Positions 10,909 to 21,033 of a stretch of DNA of 55,000 nucleotides are shown here, in pieces. The stretch comes from Sphaeroforma sirkka. Lineage: Eukaryota; Opisthokonta; Ichthyosporea; Ichthyophonida. The stretch covers positions 1 to 55,000 of the forward strand of contig LUCW03001543.1 in NCBI GenBank assembly GCA_001586965.3, written 5' to 3'. A model generated the notes under the pieces. That model was given only the letters and a program-made list of their open reading frames with translations, did no database searches and had not been told where the DNA came from. The translations under genes and the position numbers were made by a program. Within the stretch, counting starts at the first letter, position 1; each line of letters begins with the position of its first letter.

Positions 10909-12878
10909 TCGTTATACATGACTGTTGACGTTGGACATACAAACAACCAGTTTGTATTAGAATAGCATTGTTTGAATTCCGCTCGTTGTATGTGAGGGTC
11001 TCTTGATGTGTATGGCATGAAATCTCAAGTAATGTATACAGAAGTACGAACTACAGCTGTACACCAAACTCGCAAGGTCAATCCGGGTTTGGGGCTGAGC
11101 TGTGGCCGTACTAAGCTCTCTGCGCTGAAAGTAGTGCTATTTTTTCCTCCGAACCTCGGGCTGAGGGCCGGCTTGTGCGACTTTTATATACTTGCAGTAG
11201 TCAATGGTAGGCAGCCGGCGGGGGTATGATAGAACTTTCCCTGTACAAAAAAATATCGACAAAGATGCGAAGACATAGGCAAATTAGGCATAATAGAAGC
11301 GAATATATCTCTTGAGCATGGAGGATGGCGACTTTATGCCTGGTTTACTGCGTATGTCCCCACAATGCACATGACATTGCAGATGCGAAGAAGCGCGCGA
11401 CAGGTGCTTGTGTGTCGCATGCGTTTGCGTAACGGATAGCATATCAATGATCAATCAACACCACTAAAGTCATCGATATCTTGTTTCTAGCTTAACCATT
11501 GCCCACAAATAAACCAACTCTACACGAGATGTGTGAAGAACACTTTACAGAGTACTCTGCGGCTAGCTCCTAATAGCCTGTATAACCAGCATTGCTGTGT
11601 ATATTCACTCACATGCCATGCGGACCTGTGCAGTCATGATGAAAGTAAAATAGACATGCGACACAATGCTGAGCATCCAATAACATCCTGATAGGATGCC
11701 TATTTGTCCTCTTCAACGAGAGGAAAACCCGTGATAATATATTTGCTGAGCATGAGAACACACCCAAAAACACTCACGCCTGCCTCCATCATAAGTGCGT
11801 GAACGGTACAATCACATCGTTTGGCAAATAAGAAGAGTACGCAGGTCGTTCGTGGCTCATGCCTACGCCCCTGAGTACCAAGTTGAAGTCCAAGACCTTG
11901 AGCTTCTCCACAGCACTTAGGAAGGTCTCGCTTTGTGGATTTAGAACCAGAGCGCTCTCCGTGTAGTAGTTCCGTATCGTCTCCACGTCGTCATACACAC
12001 ACTCATTCACATACTCGCCCAAGCGCTTCTCCATCAACGCTTTGCGCATCCAAGCACGGCCCTTGCCGTGTGGTGTGACGAGGTCTTCCGTCATGTTGAT
12101 TCCTGGGCAGCACTCTCGGAGTGCGTCTACTTTCGTATCACATCGTACTATCCAGTCTGTGGCGGGAACAAAATAAATTGTATGCGACTCAGTATATATG
12201 TGTCACTAAGCCTAAACCTTAAACCCTAAATCGGGAATATCATAGTATTTAATCTGTCACACGATCACATGCAATTGGCTGTAGTTAATATGTGTGATTA
12301 AGTCCGTACAGATTCATCAGCGATTGAAGACCACCGTCGCATATGCGCATTGAATCAACTAGACATTCTGGTAATGGGCGGTCTATGTACTATGTTTCAG
12401 CGAGAGTTAGCTGGTATTGCTAATTATTTGACGGATAGGGATATACCTCACGGGGGGGGGACTAGGAAGTATTGTATTGAATTCAGTGAGAATAAGATAA
12501 CAGAGATGGTGTTTTGAGTTGCACTAAAACACATATTTCAGTGCTATACTCGCCCCAGTCTTCCAATGTGGCATCGCTATCTAATATGGAAAACACAACC
12601 GATGAATTTACGTACCGAAAAAGGGTGTCACTTACGAACCAGTATCACTGTAGCCGAACCACCGCCCTTTATTCCGCTCTCGATCAGTCTTGATGCCATG
12701 CCTGCAGAAGCAGAAACAACAACGTACAGATAGGTACAAGCCGGAGATATATTCGTACGAGGTACTAGTTTATGCGGTGAGACAAGCGGATTTATATGCA
12801 CAAGTAAATCAATCTAGCTCGATTGTTGCCGGGCATCGTACTTGCATATACGTACACAGTCTGCATTTGCACACTGCA
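10909..12878. repeat. 1.97-kb segmental duplication, copy 2
   Basis: Direct, nearly identical copy of 4060-6026. Its right end runs into GCAGCCACACCAGCG, and the minus-strand exons encoding the first half of the RUN domain lie just beyond. Copy 2 therefore keeps the natural upstream neighbourhood, and copy 1 probably keeps the downstream one. Confidence 0.95.
11789..12126 (-). pseudogene. RUN-domain core exon, copy 2
   Basis: Same as copy 1 from TEDLVTPHGKGRAWM onward. It differs just before (RECCPG in place of RECCTG). The acceptor GTAG allows the upstream exon ending at 13212 (one leftover T) to continue as a Tyr codon into YALRE. The TGA that closes the frame before the GTGAGT donor is also present here, so it predates the duplication. 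Confidence 0.65.
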
Positions 12879-13211
12879 GCAGCCACACCAGCGAGGGCAT
12901 TAGCAAGAAACCTTTAACAGTACCTCTAACCCCTCCCACTCACGTACAAGAAACCTATAAAAGTGCTTCTATCGCCCCCCTCCCCACTTGCAAGTTTATG
13001 CTGTGATAAAAAGAGGCGTTTACCACCCAACTCACAACGATGAAGAATACTCTGAACGAAGAAGTGTTCGAAATCTTACTGACATATTCATACCTACTGC
13101 CTGATTTGTCCTTATCTCTATGAGACTAACCGATCTATCCACAGTTTGAAGCCAACAATAAAGAGTATAGCACTATTTAGATGGTCAATTCAAAGTGAAA
13201 AAGTTACTCAC
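12879..13211. other. intron-like DNA upstream of RUN exon
   Basis: No repeat or RNA recognised. The minus-strand donor of the next exon (GTGAGTAAC) lies at its right edge. Confidence 0.4.
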
Positions 13212-13310
13212 AAATCACAGATACTGGATTGATCGCTTGGAAATTGCGATCACAAAAAGCAGCTATATATGCCCAGTACATCATATGGATGGCCACATAT
13301 ATAGTCTTGG
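13212..13310 (-). CDS. candidate RUN-domain exon (YW helix)
   Basis: The minus strand reads MMYWAYIAAFCDRN and INPVSVI up to a GTGAGT donor. Its position and pattern (aromatic YW-x-Y helix about 25 residues before GKGRA) match the middle of FYCO1/RUFY-type RUN domains. The exit phase (one T) joins the core exon as V-I-Y-A-L. The left boundary is approximate. Possible acceptors upstream do not connect in phase with the exon at 13432-13531, so either an exon is missing or the gene is frameshifted. Confidence 0.45.
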
Positions 13311-13431
13311 GGAATATATATTTATACTCTACACAATACTGGCACGCCCCTTGTTTACACAGATGCACAGATACACGGATACATTTCACACACTGGTGGG
13401 CGCAGCCGATGAAAACAAGGTACAAACTTAC

Positions 13432-13531
13432 GAAAGACAGTTCGCGATGATGTCGCACAGAGTCCACAGCAGCACATCCGAGTCCTCCACTGCGTATGCG
13501 ACAAACTGACTGGTCATCTCGTCCACACACG
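13432..13531 (-). CDS. candidate first RUN-domain exon
   Basis: A 100-nt segment between the acceptor ATCAG and a perfect GTAAGT donor reads CVDEMTSQFVAYAVEDSD and LLWTLCDIIANCL. RUN domains open with an acidic-serine turn then an L-x-x-L-C-x-x-L-E-x-x-L helix, which this resembles. A longer open frame (13204-13809) overlaps it in another register but looks less domain-like. Upstream exons of the gene were not identified. Confidence 0.45.
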
Positions 13532-13533
13532 CT

Positions 13534-13809
13534 GATGTGCGCCATATCCATATTAAAATTCAAGTCAAATCCGATAAGTAAACGTAAGGTGAGACAGCAG
13601 AAGTTCATACTACACAGGCATACGAAATCCGAGTAATAGCCGTGAGCCCATTTTCTTGTGGAGTCGTTGACACTCTCAGAGCTAAAAATTCCGTTCAGCT
13701 CAATCAAATAGTCCGTATCTCTTATGACGGATAACCTGGTCCTTCTCGGTATTTCATACTCTGCACTAACCCATTCCGCACTAGACGGCGCAGACCCGAT
13801 CCGTACCAC
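13534..13809 (-). other. open frame of unknown status
   Basis: Upstream part of a 201-codon minus-strand frame, containing EYEIPRRTRLSVIRDTDYLI and ELNGIFSSESVNDSTRKWAH. The composition is protein-like but no family is recognised. It may be an upstream exon of the RUN gene or a chance frame. Confidence 0.25.
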
Positions 13810-13848
13810 AGAGGTGGGTATTCTACTAGTAGGTCAGCAAGCGAATAT

Positions 13849-14004
13849 ATGGAACATTCGATAGTAACAGTGTTTTGTCAACACCGGCCCGAATTTACTC
13901 AGCGCATATCTTCCATTGTCGACTTACTTGGCCAAAACTTCAAACGGGAATTAACTGACCACTTCTTCCCATTAATCTTTCCTGAACCACTACAGCAACT
14001 ATGA
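13849..14004 (+). pseudogene. 3' end of orphan repeat ORF (left, plus)
   Basis: A 51-codon ATG-to-TGA frame ends in RELTDHFFPLIFPEPLQQL. The same ending (ELTDHFFPSIFPEPLQQL) and about 90 bp of 3' flank occur inverted at 26560-26660. The 5' part differs, so this is a 3' fragment of an unknown repetitive gene joined to other sequence. No function can be assigned. Confidence 0.55.
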
Positions 14005-14253
14005 GAGCCATACCATATGTTCATATATTGTAACATACATACTTGTCATTTTTGAAATAAATAATATTATTCCTATTGACTGTGGACCTGGATCTGCTGA
14101 CTGGTTTGAAGCAAATGAATTTGCGCATATACACAGAGAATGCGTTCTATTGACTCTCGGACAGGGAACCTCCGAGTGGTTTTGGCCCCTTTGTTTCGAT
14201 TCACATCTTCTACTATAGTCCCGTTCCTACGATGTGCTGCACCCAAAATTGAG

Positions 14254-14720
14254 TTGGCCGATCGACAATTCCTTCAAATATTGATATTTTAGTAAGGAAT
14301 GCAAATGCGGAAACAACTACGGACCCTGTAACAGCAACAATGAGAAGATATAGCCAGAAAAAAACTGACGATATGGAGGAAATCAACAAGCTCGAACTGG
14401 TGGAATTGAAGATATTATTAAATGAACACGGCATAAAAGAAGATAGAGGTAGGCAGCAAAAAAAAAAAAAGTATTGATTTACTAACTGGATGAATTCCTG
14501 AGTCTATGCGCCGTGATGTAAATGTATTATTTAAGAAATGGTTCATGACAGGGTTCGGAAAGACAGAGCCAATACTTTCCGGTTCTGTGAATGAAGAATA
14601 CGTGATGCGCCATTTGCCTACTTTCATGGACAACAATGGCTTTGAGCTCACATGTGTGTATGAGCTGGGTCTTCTGGCTAGACGTGTAAGTAAATCAAAA
14701 CTAACTTTTTTTTAGTAGTA
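14254..14720 (+). pseudogene. SAP motif plus YqaJ-like nuclease N-terminal fragment
   Basis: The first frame reads MRRYSQKKTDDMEEINKLEL followed by VELKILLNEHGIKEDRGRQQ, a SAP-type helix-extended-loop-helix DNA-binding motif. It breaks at an A13 run. The second frame reads VNVLFKKWFMTGFGKTEPIL, GSVNEEYVMRHLPTF and ELTCVYELGLLARR, like the region entering viral/phage-type YqaJ exonuclease domains of eukaryotic mobile elements (GTxNE...LPxF...ExGLL). It ends at a GTAAGT donor with no visible continuation. SAP-YqaJ association is plausible. The YqaJ call is from memory of the family and is tentative. Confidence 0.4.
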
Positions 14721-14778
14721 AAAGTTTATTTCGTTTGATATATTTTCAAAAAATAATAATATATTATTATGACTAACG

Positions 14779-15377
14779 TGCTTTAAATTTCGATGGATAT
14801 TCCTATGCTTTAAACTATGTTATATGAACTAAGATACAATTCAAGTCAGTTAGGATTTTGCAGCGGTAGCTTGTGTAAGAATGATCGAGGCTGCCCCTTG
14901 GTAAACGCCTTTGTATCCTCGATCACACAGGACGTACCTCTAGCTGTTCTTTATTAAATAATTTTCACTAGAAGTACTAAGTGTTCAGACCACATGCCTA
15001 ATTTGTAGATAAACATAAGAACGTAAGTCAGGTTAATACATTAGCTAATATAAACAAAGTTCCATCTGAAGAAAAGTTAAAAAAAGAAATAGACATTGGA
15101 TTTTGGAGATTGGCGGGAAGACCAAAACCTGTAAGTAGTAGTTCAGAGATTCTAGAATTTAGTTTATAATACCCTACATCTACTATCGTCTCAAATAGGT
15201 CTAATTAAATTAGTCATACTAAAGACTCAGGCTATTGGAGCCATCAAAGTGAATTTAGAACACTTTGGAAATATTGGAAAAAGAGCTTGTCTTAAATTGT
15301 TTTAAGTACAAATAAGAACCAATATGTTATCTCATTTGATCTTGGTATTTTGGACTGACCGGAGGCCGTATTCTACA
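14779..15377 (-). repeat. LTR type X, 3' LTR of element B
   Basis: On the minus strand it begins TGTAGAATACGGCCTCCGG right after a G5 polypurine tract and ends near CATCGAAATTTAAAGCA. It matches 25553-26123, which has the opposite orientation. Its last 110 bp also match the end of the 20019-20895 LTR. A polyadenylation-like TTTATTAAATA lies inside. Confidence 0.8.
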
Positions 15378-15392
15378 TAGCCCCCAGTAGCT
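15378..15392 (-). other. polypurine tract of element B
   Basis: The minus strand reads CTACTGGGGGCTA, immediately before TGTAG of the 3' LTR. This is the expected plus-strand primer position for an LTR element. Confidence 0.6.
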
Positions 15393-15725
15393 TTTAGGAC
15401 TACGGGCGTACGTGAAGGTACGATCTAGTTCGTAAAGCGAAAACCAAAGTAAAATGGTTTCGGTCATGGCTTATCGAGTAAGTACGTGTCTATCTATATG
15501 TACGAGTTCAAAACTCATGATATACTGTATTTCGTTTAGTATTTGGTCCAGTAACCATTTCCGATGTAGGCACCTTACGTTTACTACTTGGTAAGGTAAT
15601 AGCCAAAGGTTGTTCTTCATTGGTAAGTAAGTTCGACGAATTTTTGCTCTGTTGGTAAGCAGATCTGAAAGTTTAGTCACATAGGAAGTAGGTGGCAAAT
15701 AGGGAATTTCAGATCCATCCGGGTT
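15393..15725 (-). other. 3' untranslated region of element B
   Basis: Lies between the pol stop and the polypurine tract. A short frame here reads LLPYQVVNVRCLHRKWLLDQ, with no domain recognised. Confidence 0.4.
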
Positions 15726-16460
15726 TTAGTCACCTGAGGAAGCCCCTTTCCGCGTATCTCTTGTGTTCTTATGTAAACACTTATTCCATTTCTTATTAAA
15801 AATACGAAGGAAGTCGCGAGATTCACGAAACGCATCGGAGGTTAGCCAAGCTACTGTTCCATCCATAAAACGGGTCTTGTAGTAAGTGTAACCGTCTTCG
15901 GATGTTTTGTCAATAATATCTTTGACTTGTGACTCTATAACTGGTACATCAGAATCAAATGAGCGAGCGAATGAGAGTTCGGAGGTAGGGATACGGTGAG
16001 TGCCTAGATTGGTTGCGCTAGTACCATCAATGTTATTCACTTCGTAAGTATCACTCTTCTCATCATGGTAGGAAATAACAAAAGGTCCTATCGTCTTAGA
16101 AGAGAGTTCGGTAACGTTGGCGTTTCGATTTATAATGTTAACGTAATCGCCGACTTTTAACTGAACAATGTTCTTAGTGTTATTCCATCGGTCATACGCT
16201 TTAAGTAGGACGCGATTCTTGTGCTCGAGTAAACAGGGGTAAACAATGTTCTGCATATGCTCGATCTTTTGTAGCCACGGGGTAGCGTGTTTCTCGGGCG
16301 CAGTTTTATCAAACGTTGCTTGTAATTCACTATAGCGGCCAAAGAAATAGTGAAACGGGAGTGTTCCAGTTTGAGGATTCATGCAGTTATTCGTTTGAGT
16401 CTGAACCCATTTCAAATGATAAGGCCACATATCCTCAACGTCGTCTAGTGCGGTACGCAA
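15726..16460 (-). pseudogene. integrase C-terminus and chromodomain-like tail (element B)
   Basis: Covers the end of the integrase core (WPYHLKWVQTQTNNCMNPQT, HYFFGRYSEL) and the GPY/F-type module (VGDYVNIINRN, SKTIGPFVI). A chromodomain-like tail follows: VKDIIDKTSEDGYTYYKTRF then DAFRESRDFLRIFNKKW. In chromoviruses a C-terminal chromodomain directs integration to marked chromatin. The aromatic cage is only partly recognisable. Upstream integrase is in an overlapping frame, so a frameshift divides the protein at about 16450. Confidence 0.85.
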
Positions 16461-17038
16461 GAGTTTCTTAAGTGACGTGTCTCATTTGCACCCTGCGTTT
16501 GAGGTTTGTAAGGAACACCACGCCTATGGGTCATGCCTGATACGAGTATAAGTGCCTCCATTACGTCGGTACAAAACTCACTACCGTTATCAGAACATAG
16601 TACTCGGGGGAAACCGAAGTCATTAAAGACGTGATAGCATAATTCTGCCACTGTTTGCGGGCGTTTGTTTGGTATTCCATAAAGCAAGCTATGGCCTGAA
16701 GCTACACATAAGAAGTGACAGATATATACATCGTCAGTATGCTTGGATCGCGGGTGTTTAACTATATCTACTATGACTCGGCGCATCGGGTGGTCTTCTG
16801 TCACACTTTTTAGGGGTGCCCAACCGTAGCGCTTGATCTGGTTCTTTTCACAATCAGTATAGCGTCGGAATACTTCACGTATGGTTTCTTCCAGCACAGG
16901 GTGATCAAGCCCTGCACGAATAGCCATCGTATAGGTATGCTCATATGCTCGATGAGTTAAATTTTGTATTATTTTAACTCTATTCTCGAGCTCTTCTAAG
17001 TCAGTCAGATTCTGTGTAACGCTGGCTGGATGAACCAT
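16445..17038 (-). pseudogene. integrase catalytic core (element B)
   Basis: Carries a CxxC-type end of the zinc finger (YTDCEKNQIKRYGWAPLKSV) and the DDE core: VIVDIVKHP (D), RVLCSDNGSEFCTDV (D), YKPQTQGANETRH (E). All three acidic residues are present. The usual H-H half of the finger is degenerate. The frame is cut at both ends. Confidence 0.88.
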
Positions 17039-17049
17039 AGTCCCGTTAG

Positions 17050-17410
17050 CTAGGGCAATTTCAGTATCAGGAGGGGTAGACTCCTGAGATACGTAATTAA
17101 CAACATTAGATTAGCAATAATGTCATGCCAGCGGCTCACCAACTGTGAATCAGAGTTCATGTCTTTTAAATATGTTAAAGACTTCTGATCACAGGCGACA
17201 GTGAAGTAACTTCCATAAAGGTAGTCTTTCAACTGTCGTAGCGCAGTAACTATAGCAAGGAGCTCAAGGAGCTCTTGTTTAATGGTAGGGTAAATTCGTT
17301 GACTCTTATTATAACTCTTGCTAAATATTTGTATGTAACGTGGTTTACGATTTATCGTTTGGTATAGCACTCAACCTACCGCTCGGTCTGAAGCGTCGGT
17401 TGCTACTTAA
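17050..17410 (-). pseudogene. RNase H (element B), directly followed by integrase
   Basis: Fragments VATDASDRAVG (about 17375-17407), YPTIKQELLELLAIVTALRQ and VACDQKSLTYLKDM carry the RNase H D-E-D residues across frameshifts. RNase H runs into the integrase linker within about 100 bp. The Dam-like domain found in elements A and C at this place is missing. Confidence 0.85.
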
Positions 17411-17906
17411 AATGGGACGCCATCCACAGGGTATTGCATGATGGGTGCGTCCATTACTTTCCTTTTGACTAGCTTGGATGCATCATTACATTCTTTAGTC
17501 CAGAGCTTCCCCAAAGGCCCTTTGTGCAGCCGTAGGTGACTGAAATGATTTAAGTAGTGAGAAAGATGAGGTACCGAATCCGAGAAGAAGTGAACAACTC
17601 CAGACACAGAGTTCACATCTCTTCCAGTAATCGATGTTGATAAATCCAACAGAAATTGTTTCTTGCCAGGATCAATTTCTACCCTTGCTGCAGATACCTT
17701 GTAACCAATAACAAAAGAACACTGGTCCTCGTTAATCTTAAGTTTAGCATGGTTTTTTTAAGACTACTTTAACGAGTTTGGCATGTTTATGTAATGTCTT
17801 TGTAAAGGTAACTATATTATCTAAATATACTGATACGTTATCCGACAGGTCCGCAAATAGTTTCATCATAAATTGTTGGAAGAAAGAAGATAACATGTGT
17901 AAGCCT
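17411..17906 (-). pseudogene. RT C-terminal part (element B) with mutated YxDD
   Basis: Frameshifted segments read DLSTSITGRDVNSVSGVVHF, FSDSVPHLSHYLNHF and GPLGKLWTKECNDASKLVK, parallel to element C. The polymerase box reads VYLDNIVTFTK at about 17805-17830: the second catalytic Asp of YxDD is Asn (GAT to AAT). With other frameshifts the enzyme is dead. Confidence 0.85.
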
Positions 17907-18359
17907 TCAGGTGCACTTAAAACTGGTACTTCTTACCTTCCAAGTAAAGGAAAAGTATCTCCTATGCAGCTCATATATTTGTAATTGATGGAATGCAGCT
18001 TTTAAGTCTACCTTGGAAAAGGTAGTCGCACCTTCCATTTTGCGTAGTATCTCGCTTATATTCGGTAAGGGAAAGTTATGTCGCTGAATAAGTTTAGTTA
18101 TTGGCGACAGGTCTAGCACTACTCTTGTTTTACTAAACGTTCCATCAGATTTATATTGATCGACCGCTAAGAGAGCTAAGTTAACTGGGGTTGCAGTATA
18201 ATTGATTTCAATTAGACCCTGCTTTAACCAATCTTCAATTTGGGTTTTGACAACGTCTTTGTGTCTCCAACATACGTAGCTATGCGAAGGACACTTTAAC
18301 TTAGAGAAGTCAACGTTTGTTAAGTCAAGCTTAACGTACCCGTTAGAGAACTTAAACAT
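17907..18359 (-). pseudogene. RT N-terminal part (element B)
   Basis: An open frame reads GYVKLDLTNVDFSKLKCPSH, TPVNLALLAVDQYKSDGTFS, RVVLDLSPITKLIQRHNFPL and TFSKVDLKAAFHQL, the first RT blocks of a Ty3/Gypsy polymerase. Close relative of element C (24300-24700). Confidence 0.9.
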
Positions 18360-18430
18360 TCACCTGTCAGTTATTGCAATCTTTCTGTTTTGTATAATTA
18401 AGGCCATAATTATATCGGTAAAGTGCGAAA

Positions 18431-18925
18431 TCATATCCTTTGCTTCACCTTCCGGAGGTTAGGTATCTTTAACATGTTATCATCTGACTGATCTTTATTT
18501 GGGTCTAGCCCATTAGGCAGACCAGTGAGAGTTATACCTAAACTGAGAAGGTCAGTCATACCTATAATTAAATCGTATTTCTGAGACATGTCAGTAACGA
18601 TTAGGTGAGTCTTCACTTCTCTTCTATCTGACAACATTATGTGTACGTAGTTAGTGGCTTCTTCGAAAGTGGTAACTTTGCCATTTCCCAAGATCAAGTT
18701 AGTTTTTTCGTTATGAATAGCCATATTTGTAGTGTAGGCTACCCGGCGTGAGATAGCAGAGACTTCAGCCCCTGGATTAAAAGGTGCTATAACTTTTTCT
18801 CCATTTACATAAACGGGTTGAAATATACGTTCATCTCCTTTGGTATAGATTTTATTGAACTTTTTCTCATAATCTTGCTCTAGTGCACACATATAGAACT
18901 GTCCGTGCTTAACTTGGCCTTGCAA
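18431..18925 (-). pseudogene. aspartic protease (element B), catalytic Asp lost
   Basis: Retropepsin-like domain. The active-site loop reads APFNPGAEVSAIS where element A has ALFDPGAE, so the catalytic Asp is Asn (codon at 18776-18778). The second half (YDLIIGMTDLLSLGIT) is intact. It overlaps the Gag zinc-finger region upstream in another frame. Confidence 0.88.
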
Positions 18926-19831
18926 TCATCCTTGTGCCAACAGTTAGTACCCTTGCAAGTAGTACACTCATTCATAAAGTGCCCAAAGTTTGGCTTGCCT
19001 GGTGCACACTTAACAGAGTCGTGTTTACCATTCCACTTGCCATCACGTTTAGTGAGGTTGTAACCACACTTCTTGCAAGGTGGTCAATTGAAGCTTCCAA
19101 GCTATAAAAAGGATTGAATGTTGAAGTTTCACCTACTTTACCATAGGTAACTGGCTCAGTGGTAAGGCTGGTAAACCGGTGGGCCTCAGGTTCGAACCCC
19201 GGCTCGAAATATTTTTTTTTCTTAGGTGTAGGAAGAATATCGGCCATGTGGGATATGATCGAAGGGTTAAAAACTGCGGCAGCGGCTAGCTCCTTCAAGT
19301 GGCGTCGAGATTGAGAAGATCTAACCACTCGTTGTCGAGCTATGGCGTCCCCAACATTTGCGTTTTCAGCCACAACATTCGGTAGCGAGGCATTCAGTGG
19401 CGAGGCATGCAATGAAATTTCACGAAATAGAACGCCACCATCTTTGTTGATAGGTGCATTGAACTTACTTTCAGTAGTAATAAACCGTTGATCTCGAGAC
19501 GATTCCTCCACTTGTTCAGGAGATATAGTCCAATATCTGACTTTTCGCGGTCAGATGGTGAGCTGATGCCCTGGGCTGCACTACTAGGAGACACACGGAC
19601 GCTGGAGGGCCTTTCCGCGGCAGCTGAGACCTCCTCTTCCAAGGCTTTAGGGTCCGACGAGTCATCCTCAGATTTTTCATCAGAACCAAGCTCAGAAAAG
19701 ACGTCCTCTACAGCTTCAACGGCAGGCTCAGTATCAGACGGACCAGCGTCCCCAGGAACCTCAGGAACCTCAACAGGCTTAGCAGGCTTAGAGCTGGCGG
19801 CTTCCTTCCCTTTAGAATTTTTTTTAGCCAT
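18900..19831 (-). pseudogene. Gag (element B)
   Basis: Starts MAKKNSKGKEAASSKPAK and runs through an acidic Ser/Pro/Glu-rich N-terminal region. A frameshift near 19500 leads into VEESSRDQRFITTESKF and on to the zinc-finger block CGYNLTKRDGKWNGKHD (about 19070-18980). The start lies 188 bp inside the adjacent LTR end, as expected for Gag. A tRNA-like insert (19140-19221) sits antisense within it. Confidence 0.7.
19140..19221 (+). repeat. tRNA-derived (SINE-like) relic with Pol III signals
   Basis: The plus strand has an A-box-like TGGCTCAGTGG (19152-19162), a perfect B box GGTTCGAACCC (19189-19199) and a T9 terminator (about 19212-19220) at tRNA spacing. The acceptor stem does not close and the T stem has a mismatch, so it is not a functional tRNA. 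The antisense reading GFEPEAHRFTSLTTEPV sits in the Gag frame. Confidence 0.6.
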
Positions 19832-20018
19832 AGTAATAGCTCAAGAACAGGAAAAATAATAAGGTTAAGGTATAGTAACTAGCGTGTAGCTTACTTTAGG
19901 GTGGTATTAGCCACTATGAGGTAGTATAGAATACTTTCAGTCCTGTTGCTGGATAGTAAGCAATTATTAGACAGTCTAGAAGCAGTCCACTACGGTAACT
20001 AATAATTAACTGAAAAAA

Positions 20019-20895
20019 TGTAAACTTCGATGGATATTTCTATGTTTTAAACTATGTTATACAAACTAAGATACAATTTAAGTCAGTTAGGATTTAGTAG
20101 TGGTAGCTTGTATAAGAATGATCGGGACTGCCTCTTGTAGATATCGGTCTCTTAAGGCGGTATAAACATCTTAGAGCTACTAAACGTAATAAAATCTTAA
20201 AGTTTTTTAATAAGTTCTTTAAGTATACGAATTTTAGTCTGGTAATAAAGTTAGGTATGCCTCATAGAAATCAGCAATACTCTGGGGGATTGTAAGGCTG
20301 AGACATTGCCTATATATCATCCTCCCAGTACTGCTTTCGCCGAAGGGATTTTATTTATGTTTTCGTTATCGTTATCGTCGAAACTAGTATTACTTGTTTC
20401 GTCGCATGAATTACTAAAACTAGTAAAATCCTATCTTTAGAAAAAAAAGTAAAAAAGTAAAAAATACTCTTGATGTCCTTTGTTATTGTCTTAACCAATA
20501 ACTGGCCACTTATCAAGAATTACCGACTTGCCATCATCAGACTGGCACATCTGGTTGGCTGAGCGGAGATCAAACTAGGTAACCATTAAGGGTCCCTAGA
20601 AACCTATGTTCGGTTGAGCCATCTCGCTACCGAAGTATTCAGATGTATATTTTGGAGTGTTTATTTAGGTCTCTTAATAGACCTACTCCAAATCTACTCT
20701 TTGGCCTTTTTCACAGTCCCTTTAATGGGTCGGGGCCAAAGTATCTGATTTCTAAAATGGAAAAGGTACTCGTAAATAGAACCGTTAAAAACCATTTAAT
20801 ACACGTGCTGTTAATAGTACGTTTATAATTTACGTACTGCTTAAGAGTACGCTTATCAACATAAGAGTCTAATGTGGAGGCCCGGCTATTACACA
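20019..20895 (-). repeat. LTR type Y between elements C and B
   Basis: On the minus strand it begins TGTGTAATAGCCGGGCC right after a purine tract of element C and ends TCGAAGTTTACA next to the Gag leader of element B. It shares about 110 bp at its 3' end and a few bases at its start with type X, but is longer (877 against about 600 bp) and different in between. It can serve as the 3' LTR of C, as the 5' LTR of B, or both. Confidence 0.75.
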
Positions 20896-20912
20896 GCCCC
20901 CACCCAGCTTTG
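20896..20912 (-). other. polypurine tract of element C
   Basis: The minus strand reads AAGCTGGGTGGGGGC just before the LTR start. This is the correct place for plus-strand priming. Confidence 0.6.
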
Positions 20913-21033
20913 AAATCCAAGAGAGGCTAGTTGCTCACTCAAGCTGATTTTGGATTTGCAAAGCGAGAAAGGAAAAACGGGTCGAAAACATTAAGTAGCA
21001 TAACATATAGTTAATGTTTCTCAGGCGGAGAAG

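Noticed and set aside
20535..20635. tRNA-like fold within LTR Y (GGTTGGCTGAGCGG ... GTTCGGTTGAGCC)
   Set aside because: Acceptor and T stems do not close and no B-box consensus is present on either strand.
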